From contig NC_086173.1 in the NCBI RefSeq assembly GCF_023053635.1, positions 144,059,197 to 144,123,196 of the forward strand: a stretch of 64,000 nucleotides of DNA, given 5' to 3'. Every line of letters begins with the position of its first letter. The first letter of the stretch is position 1. Below, in pieces: positions 57,067 through 64,000 of this stretch. Source of the DNA: Elgaria multicarinata webbii (lineage: Eukaryota > Chordata > Lepidosauria > Squamata > Anguidae). The position numbers were made by a program, and so were the translations under genes. The notes beneath the pieces were generated by a model, which saw nothing but the letters and a program-made list of their open reading frames with translations, ran no database searches and was not told where the DNA came from.

Positions 57067-58030
57067 AAAGGGGCTGTTTTACAAGCAAGGCCTTACGTGT
57101 TCGTTTTAGTGATTGCAATAAAGTTGCTTTGGTCCCTAAATGTGTGTCTGTGGTTTATTCCCATGAATATCTGGCTCGTCCCGGTTGTGGACAAGGCAAG
57201 GAGGTGGGTTATTTGGGAGTTTAGGACGTTTGGTCCGAGCCTACCTTGCAGGGTTGTCAGGTGGACCCTGACGTCCTTTACAAAGACTACCGGAATAAAC
57301 GGCACTTGCTTCTTCTGCTGGAATGCTAAACACGTTTACTCGGGAGTAAGCACCAATTTGTTGTTTAAAAAAAGATCCTATATTTTTAAAGTAAAAATAA
57401 TCAAATGGGCATCTGTAACTCACAGCCTCCATCACCTGCAAATGTCTGGGTGATTGTTTGGGGTGTGGGGGGGGGCTCCTGGGCTGTGAGGCCCTGGACA
57501 TCAGCCCCATGTCCAGGCCTTGGTGCTTCATTTGGGTCTGACCATGATGCCAGGAGACTGGAGAGCAAGAGAGGGCATAGTAGTACGAGGAAGGGAGGAG
57601 CGAGGCTACACCATGCTGAAGCAGTGATGCTGCCTGCATGCCGTTGCCATGGAGAATGGGATGTAGAAGAAGCATTTTGCCGGGAGAGAGGGGGCCTTTC
57701 CAGTGACCCAAACTCTTTCTCTCCCCTCCCCTTTTCGGATCAGGATGGCGAGGCCACATTTTGCAAGCAGGGATCACGGGGGAGGGGGAGCGGGCTCTCC
57801 TGGGTTTGCACCTGGCTCTGCCCATCCCCCCACTGGTTTTGCCATTGCTGTTTTTTAAACCCAGGCTTTGGAGCTCACTGATTATTTAGCTCAGACAACT
57901 CATGCAAATGAATCCAAATAGGCAAACAGGCAGCGTCTCCGTCCCCCGCCCCCCCCCCGCCTGTGGGAGGCAGAGCTCTCCCGTGCTCTCCCAGATGTCA
58001 CTTCTGAGATCCAATTCTTTCCTTTGGTGC

Positions 58031-58838
58031 CTCTTACAGGCAGTAACATGCTCACACATCCTGGGTTGTACTGTCCGAAATCTACAAGAACTCACACGGA
58101 AGTAAATTAGGCTGATTGGCATTGAGCTTAGGGTAGGACGACCTTTCCATATTGTATAGAAAAGGGCATTTCAGCAGGTGTTATTTATATGCATGCAGCA
58201 CCTGCTGAAACACCCTCTTCATTACCACAGTTAAAGCTGCAGGAGCCCTGCCCTCTTTTGTATCTGGTTACGCTAGGCAGGGCTCCTGCAGCTTTAACTG
58301 TGGTGATGAAGAGGGAATTTCACCAGGTGCTGCAGGCATACAAATGACACCTGCTGAAATGCCCTTTTCTACACAACTGTTAAAGATACAGGAGCCCTGT
58401 CCTCCCTTCCTCCCTTCCTACTCTTACAGGCAGTAACAGGCTCACACATCCTGGGTTGTACTGTCTGAAATCTACAAGAACTCACACGGAAGTAAATTAG
58501 GCTGATTGGCATTGAGCTTAGGGTAGGACGACCATATGGAAAGGAGGACAGGGCTCCTTTCCATATTGTATAGAAAAGGGCATTTCAGCAGGTGTTATTT
58601 ATATGCATGCAGCACCTGGTGAAACACCCTCTTCATCACCACAGTTAAAGTTGTAGGAGCCCTGCCTAGCGTAACCAGATACAAAAGAGGGCAGGGCTCC
58701 TGCAGATTTAACTGTGGTGATGAAGAGGGAATTTCACCAGGTGCTGCAGGCATACAAATGACACCTGCTGAAATGCCCTTTTCTATACAACTGTTAAAGA
58801 TACAGGAGCCCTGTCCTCCCTTCCATATGGTCGCCCTA
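58031..58838. repeat. 390-bp tandem duplication containing family B elements
   Basis: CTCTTACAGGCAGTAACA begins both units (58031 and 58421). Each unit has about 103 bp of single-copy flank followed by a family B foldback element (58134-58420 and 58524-58838). The flanks differ at only a few bases, so the duplication looks recent. The second unit's element is complete (TAGGACGACCATATGG to CCATATGGTCGCCCTA). The first lacks its right terminus and 24 bp near its left end. The spacer between the arms is inverted between the two. Confidence 0.9.
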
Positions 58839-59127
58839 CAGTTTCTGATTAAAAAAAATAGTGGAAGTGTGAACAGCACCGACCCAAGACATTTTGCCAC
58901 CTGAAGCTAAGGACAAGGGAGCAATGCCCCCCAAAAGCTGACAAGAGTAGCACTGGAATCTTCAACAGCGGCAGCACCGGAGGGCTTGCTCAATGGATGC
59001 CAGCAGGCTGCGCAGCAGCACACCCAGCTCTCTTGTCCAAGATCTTGCTGCTGCTGCCGCTGCCGCCCTTCTCCTCCCCCCAGCATCTGCTGGACTAGAT
59101 GGACCCTTGGTGTCATCCTTCAAGGCG

Positions 59128-59777
59128 CTGCTTATGTAAGTAACACACTCTATATGGAACTGCCTTTAAAGAGTGTTTTGAAACTTCAGCTGGTTCAAAA
59201 AGCTGCAGCCAGAGTGTTGACCAGGGCTGGTTACAGGGAGCACACAACTCCCTTGTTAAAACAGCTCCACTGGCTTCCAGCCTGTTTCCGGGCACAATTC
59301 AAAGTGCTGGTTATGACCTATAAAGCCCTATATGGCTTGTGTCCAGGTTACCTGAAAGACCGTATTCTCCCTTATGAGCCTGCCCGTGCTTTGAGATCTT
59401 CTGGTGAAGCAATTCTTTCAGTCCCACCATCAGCACAGGCACGCCTGGTGGGGACATGGGAGAGGGCCTTCTCGGTGGCTGCTCCGGTGCTCTGGAACTC
59501 TCTTCCCCGGGGAAGCTAGGCTGGCTCCTTTCTTGAAGTGCTTTCAGAAGCAGGCAAAAACTTCTTTGTTCCAGCAGGCCTTTGGCAAACAATCTGGGTC
59601 TCCATCTATGCTTAAGGACTTTTTAAAATGTCATGTATTTTAAATGTTTAATGTTTTATATTGTGATCTATTTAATATATTTTTAACTTTTGTATATTTC
59701 TTTTCATAGCTTTTAAAATGTCTGTTTTTTAAATTTTGTAAGGCCGCCTTGAGGCCCAGTATTGGGCAAAAGGCAGG

Positions 59778-59836
<59 letters not shown>

Positions 59837-59840
59837 TAAT
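59128..59840 (+). mobile_element. L2 LINE 3' end
   Basis: The ORF end reads LQLVQKAAARVLTRAGYREH, TPLLKQLHWLPACFRAQFKV, TYKALYGLCPGYLKDRILPY and RAFSVAAPVLWNSLP, the signature order of an L2 C-terminus. A frame change lies near 59510. The 3' UTR (GGCCGCCTTGAGGCCCAGTA) ends in an (ATA)n and poly-A tail at 59778-59840. Confidence 0.85.
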
Positions 59841-59873
59841 AGGCTGCCTCACTCTGCCTGATGTAGGGTGACC

Positions 59874-59925
59874 ATATGGAAAAGAGGACAGGGCTCCTGT
59901 ATCTTTAACAGCTGTTTTGAAGTGT
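59874..59925. mobile_element. hAT-like family B, left terminus only
   Basis: TAGGGTGACCATATGGAAAA and AGGACAGGGCTCCTGTATCT, then unrelated sequence with a (GT)n(GA)n run. Confidence 0.7.
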
Positions 59926-60194
59926 GTATATGTGTGTGTGTGTGAGAGAGAGAATATGAGGAAAGATCCCTCACATTTCATGCCTCCCCTCTCTCCATAT
60001 CATTAACCATTCCAAACATTCCTGAGCAGAGAGGTCCCCACCTGCATCAGGGACGCCTCAACCTTGGTGTGTCAGGCAATTTGAATGTAAATTAGTTTAT
60101 GTGTGGGAGTGGGGTTTTTTGCAGCTTCAAGAGCAGAACAAAACCCTGAGAGAGAATGTAAGGCAGACAGGAGGAGGCAAAGAAAGGCTTGTGC

Positions 60195-60374
60195 TAGGAT
60201 GGCCATATGGAAAGGAGGACAGGGCTCCTGTATCTTTAACAGCTGTAGTGAAATGGGAATTCCAGCAGGTGTCATTTTATGCATGCAGCACCTGGTGAAA
60301 TTCCCTCTTCATCACAACAGTTAAAGCTGCAGGAGCTATGCCAGAATGACCAGATACAATAGAGGGCAGGTCTC
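60195..60374. mobile_element. hAT-like family B, left arm and spacer
   Basis: TAGGATGGCCATATGGAAAG through CAGCACCTGGTGAAATTCCC and the spacer (GAATGACCAGATACAATAGA); the right arm is absent. Confidence 0.7.
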
Positions 60375-60805
60375 ATGTCCACTCAGAAGAAAACCCCACT
60401 GAGTTCAATGGGACTTACTCCCAGGTGTTTCTAGGATTGCAGCCTAAATAAATAATACATGGTTGAGGAATTTGATTGTTATGAATTCCTGTATGAAACA
60501 ACCTGATCAGCACCTCTCAGACTTATGAGCAAATTCCACTTTTTGGACGAATGGGCAGATGCTTCGGAATGTCATAACTCGGTTCTTCGTTGACTGAATG
60601 TACAGAAATATGCATTTGAATGTGTGTTTTGAGAAAAGATACACATCTCTTTTAAACATGTATTCTGTGCGATGTTACACAGAATATACATTCTCTAAAT
60701 GCTACTTTGAGAGGAATTAGAAATGGCAGATTAATGTGGAAAAAAAACAGAATGATGGGCTAAACTGTTAGAATGCCACATGGACAGGAAATAGATATAC
60801 TGGGC

Positions 60806-60978
60806 CTGTTCAGATGACCCTTCAGGCTCTGTGGTTAGCGAAACTGTGGTTCTCTGGGGTTAGCACTAACCACAAGTTGTGCTCTCGCACACACTTTAAG
60901 CCACAGTTAGAGCCGCTGACCCTGCTGCAGACAGTCCGACTGTGGTTAGTGAGTGAGCAGCAAAAACACATCGCACAT
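60806..60978. mobile_element. Foldback element, family H
   Basis: GGGCCTGTTCAGATGACCC and a body of repeated GTGGTTAG/CTAACCAC motifs in both orientations; a degraded foldback element abutting family B. Confidence 0.4.
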
Positions 60979-61230
60979 ACAGGGCTCCTGTATCTTTAAC
61001 AATTTTATAGAAAAGGGAATTTCAGCAGGTGTCATTTGTATGCATGCAGCACCTGGTGAAATTCCCTCTTCATCACAAGAGGGCAGGGCTCCTGCAGCTT
61101 TAACTGTTGTGATGAAGAGGGAATTTCACCAGGTGCTGCATGCATACAAATGACACCTGCTGAAATTCCCTTTCCTATGCAACTGTTAAAGATACAGGAG
61201 CCCTGTCCTCCTTTCCATGTGGTCACCCAA
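60979..61230. mobile_element. hAT-like foldback element, family B
   Basis: The left terminus is missing (starts ACAGGGCTCCTGTATCTTTA). The arms meet with almost no spacer (CTTCATCACAAGAGGGCAGG), and the right end is near intact (CCATGTGGTCACCC). Confidence 0.7.
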
Positions 61231-62465
61231 AGCCAGGCTCATCTTGAGACTTGTGTACTGCAAGTCTTTGAGCAAGGGCAACATTTTGGGAAATCTCTTA
61301 GGATCACCTGCAGGAAGAAGTGATTGGAAAGGATATACCATGTCTATCAACATAGGATTCTTTCCTGAAGTCCATCTTTTCCCTCAAGGATCCTGGTCAC
61401 TAATCCCTTTTGTATTTTTGGACCTTATTTATTTATTAATCTACAGCACCTGAAATTCACTAGTTGCTGTGCAAAAATAAACAAAAAGACTATCCCTCTC
61501 ACAGCATGCAAATCTAAATGAGGCAGACACACACAGGAGAAGACTGGGATGGGTGCATGGAGCAGGAAGGGACTGGAATAACTTGTGATTTAACAGGCGT
61601 AACACTTTTAACCAGGACTCGGCAGCCTTTGGGGGCCCATGGGTGCATTTGAGAATTGGGCACCCCCACAAATTGGTTGCCATGGGAGGCATGGCAAAGT
61701 AACCTGCCCCAAAGTGCAAGGCAGAGGTGAGGGTCTGAGCCCCAAGACCCTAAGCAACTCCTTTGACCCCACAATTTTCAGCAGCAACAGGAAACTATTT
61801 CGCAATTTAACATTAAAAGTGGGAAGGAGAGGGCATCTTAGCAGGCACCCAGAAAGGCATCTGGGGGCACATTGGTGACCATGGGTATCACTTTTGCCTG
61901 CCGCTGTTTTAATTTTGAGATGTATTTTTTTTATAAACCTGGTAGCCTTGCACTTTAGGGTTCCACGAAAGATTGCTCTTGTTGAACAGTGATCGGTGGC
62001 CATCTCAGCAGCAGCAGCAGCAGCTTCTATAGCTGTTGAATTTTTAGTCTCCCATATGCTCATTGAAGGAGGTGGAGGGGAGGAGGGCGGCCAAGGCACG
62101 CGGGCACAGCTCCCTCCCTCCCTCCCTCCCTACACCCCCTCCTGAGCGCAGCTGCCGTCTCCCAGCCACCTATGCCAAGGGCAGCCAATGGCTCCCCATC
62201 ACTTCTGTTCTTCTCTGTATGTAAATGTCACTCGTTACTGCAGGGAACTGGGAAAGTGTTTTCCAGGACACCATACTGGCTACAGCCAGTCTGGGCGCAT
62301 AGAATTCATTTTGTCTCTCCCCGCCCCCTCCAACTGAGGACCAAGCTTGAGAAGAAAGAAAATCCAGGGAACTACAAAAGAGAAGCACATTTGGGAGGAA
62401 AAATAACCCCCATGTGATGCTTGTAGTGCTGGATTCTAAATTGGCTACCACCATTCAAAGAAAAA

Positions 62466-62493
62466 GTGTGTGTGTGTGTGTGTGTGTGTGTGT
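62466..62493. repeat. (GT)n microsatellite
   Basis: Fourteen GT units. Confidence 0.9.
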
Positions 62494-62839
62494 AGTGAGG
62501 TGGTGGTGGATCTATTTAGTCACTTGTTAGCAGCTCTCCGCAAACAGCTCATCATCCAGAAGTCAAGCCAAAAGTGTTGATGAGGGCTGTTCAAAAAAAG
62601 GATCGCCGCGCCTTGTCATCCAGAGAACTCGCAGGATCAGTAAAACAAATCCTTTGTCACAACGGGCCACAGTTCATAACAACACAATATGTGACCTTTC
62701 TCTTTGAAAACGACTGCACCTCGCGCCTGAAGGGAACTCACAGTTGTGTGTTTTGCATGAATGGCCCACGTTTGCCTCCTTCGTGTCTAGTGATGGATGG
62801 ACAATGGGTGGCGTGGTAACGGGAGAAGAGGCCAGGCTG

Positions 62840-63050
62840 ATGGAGGGTGGGAGGCAGAGCTCCCCGAGGGACCACATGCTTTGCATGCAGAAGGCCCCAT
62901 GTTCCATCCGTGGTGTCTTCAACTAACATGTGATCTTGGGCAGCGGGGGCTGCTGGGGAAGGACCTTTGCTGCAGAGCCATGACTGGTCAGTGCAGAAAG
63001 AACGCTGGGTTAAACTAATGGTCTGACTCAGTCAGTGTAAAACAGGGGTA
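62840..63050 (+). mobile_element. tRNA-derived SINE
   Basis: The A/B-box-like head (GACCACATGCTTTGCATGCA, GGCCCCATGTTCCATCC), a middle region (TGCTGGGGAAGGACCTTTGC) and the 3' end (AATGGTCTGACTCAGTCAGT) follow the order of a common reptile tRNA-SINE. Confidence 0.65.
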
Positions 63051-64000
63051 CCCAATCTTTTTGGCCCTGATGACCACTGGTGATGCTGGCTTGGAGCTTG
63101 GGGGCTCCATGCATCCTCCCATCCCAGTGACACTAAATCAGATCACTCTTTCCTTGCAGTGGGGAAAGAGCGGTTTGTATGAGGATCACTGGGGGGAGGG
63201 AATGTGGCTGTAATTAAGGCCTGGGGGGGGGCACATGCAGCCTGTGAGTTTTGCACCCCTGGCATAAAAGAAGCATCATGTATTCTTTTGAATCAGACAA
63301 GTATTCTTTTTCAGGCTGGGCGTTATTAGGTTTTTATTAGAAGGAGGAGGTGGATATGGAAATAGATGGTTTTGAGTGAGGGCACATGGTGTCTGCAGCT
63401 TGTTTCTGTTGATGGTTAAGTTCTTGCAGACGACTGCAAAGTCAGCTGTGACTGGGTTGGAGTTTTGCAGGAGCAAGTGAAAGGAGGGAATGGAATTGCT
63501 AATGGGACAACTTAACCTGCCTGAGATACAGTACCTGCACATCTATGAGCAGACGGGGAGGGGTGGAATACAGCAACTCGGGCTTAACTTTAGCTGAGAT
63601 GCATCAGGGCTTGTTTCATTGCTACCGCTCAGCCCTACAACATATGAAATTAAAAAAAATAAAAGGGGGCCTTTGAGCATGAGCAGAGTGCATTTCATTC
63701 CCCACTGTGCAAGCCTTAACTTTACTGTACAGTTTTTGTATTAGGAGGCAGCACTTCCAGAGAGAGCTTGAGCTTCAGTCAAGCTTTAGACCTTTAGTAG
63801 AAGCCTTGCACTAAGAGAGTGGAGGACTTCATGGGATGTGGGGAGCCAAGGCATAGTCAGAAGGAGAGACAAGCTCTGGTGCTAGTAAAAACAATATTTT
63901 CTTTTTTTAAAAAAAAGTCTTCTTTAATTAGCTCGACGCTTTTCGGATAAAATCCTTCATCATGAGCTAAAAACACAGCATAAATATGAATTAGAGGCGA

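Larger units (their letters stand above)
23938..64000 (+). other. LHFPL4: LHFPL4 intron 1 (inferred, continues off right edge)
   Basis: The next coding exon should carry the third and fourth membrane segments and the motif CMIFPDGWD. No such sequence was recognised, so the rest of the window is read as intron. The repeats in it are listed separately. Stretches where nothing else was recognised include 23938-26125, 27143-28252, 30640-31137, 31522-32575, 34000-34828, 38078-38686, 42850-43373, 48186-49576, 49676-50954, 51976-52850, 52931-54127, 56000-56990, 57067-58030, 61231-62465 and 63051-64000. A first intron this long is plausible because the mammalian gene is also tens of kilobases. Confidence 0.5.

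Noticed and set aside
57241-57881. Overlapping open frames of 194 and 158 codons on opposite strands
   Set aside because: No recognisable domain, no splice-site structure and no promoter; this looks like chance in GC-rich intron.
62620-62740. A short stretch resembling the core of an LTR-element integrase (N-G-P-Q-F)
   Set aside because: The match is short and isolated, with no terminal repeats or other element genes nearby. At most it would be an old broken fragment; a chance match is as likely.
62840-62920. Possible tRNA gene
   Set aside because: The A/B-box-like sequence does not close a cloverleaf and continues into a SINE body shared with three other copies.
23938-64000. LHFPL4 exon 2 (motifs CMIFPDGWD, VRWAYILAIIG)
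   Set aside because: Searched for by eye in the plus strand and not found. It may lie beyond the right edge; a translated search would settle it.

Overview
This is vertebrate chromosomal DNA, most likely from a squamate reptile (lizard or snake). The call rests on its interspersed repeats: at least six copies of a SINE resembling the Sauria SINE of squamates, many 5'-truncated CR1-clade and L2-clade LINE fragments, dozens of foldback (palindromic) DNA-transposon derivatives, Helitron pieces, and AT-rich microsatellite tails. Genes are sparse and split by introns. The species cannot be fixed from the sequence alone.

Two host genes can be supported, both only partly inside the window and arranged head to head. 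MTMR14 (a myotubularin-related phosphoinositide phosphatase) lies on the minus strand: coding exon 1 is at 9968-10156 and exon 2 at 8719-8867, and the later exons are presumably off the left edge. LHFPL4 (GARLH4, a tetraspan partner of synaptic GABA-A receptors) lies on the plus strand: its first coding exon is at 23532-23937, and the next exon was not recognised before the right edge, so 23938-64000 is read as a very large first intron. The two start codons are about 13.4 kb apart. From memory, mammals have the same neighbours in the same divergent orientation (human 3p25.3), which supports both calls. Each gene has a CpG-rich promoter. A third CpG-rich block at 13640-14330 carries CCAAT boxes and a consensus TATA box but leads into no recognisable gene.

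Layout: 1-8718 is MTMR14 intron 2, with L2 and CR1 debris. 8719-10515 holds MTMR14 exons 1 and 2 and its promoter. 10516-22840 is intergenic, with SINEs, foldback elements, the orphan promoter-like island and CR1 fragments. 22840-23937 is the LHFPL4 CpG island and first coding exon. 23938-64000 is LHFPL4 intron with nested repeats: Helitrons (28.3 and 43.4-44.5 kb), a CR1 interrupted by two other elements (44.6-47.0 kb), and a dense cluster of one hAT-like foldback family at 55.6-61.2 kb. That cluster includes a 390-bp tandem duplication whose two copies differ by an exact inversion of the spacer between the palindrome arms.

No new multi-gene system, CRISPR array, operon or standalone RNA gene was found. 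The items most worth a second look are the inverted spacer in the duplicated foldback element, the orphan TATA/CCAAT island, the shortened Helitron that keeps a helicase C-terminus, and the foldback elements whose target-site duplications can be read directly.
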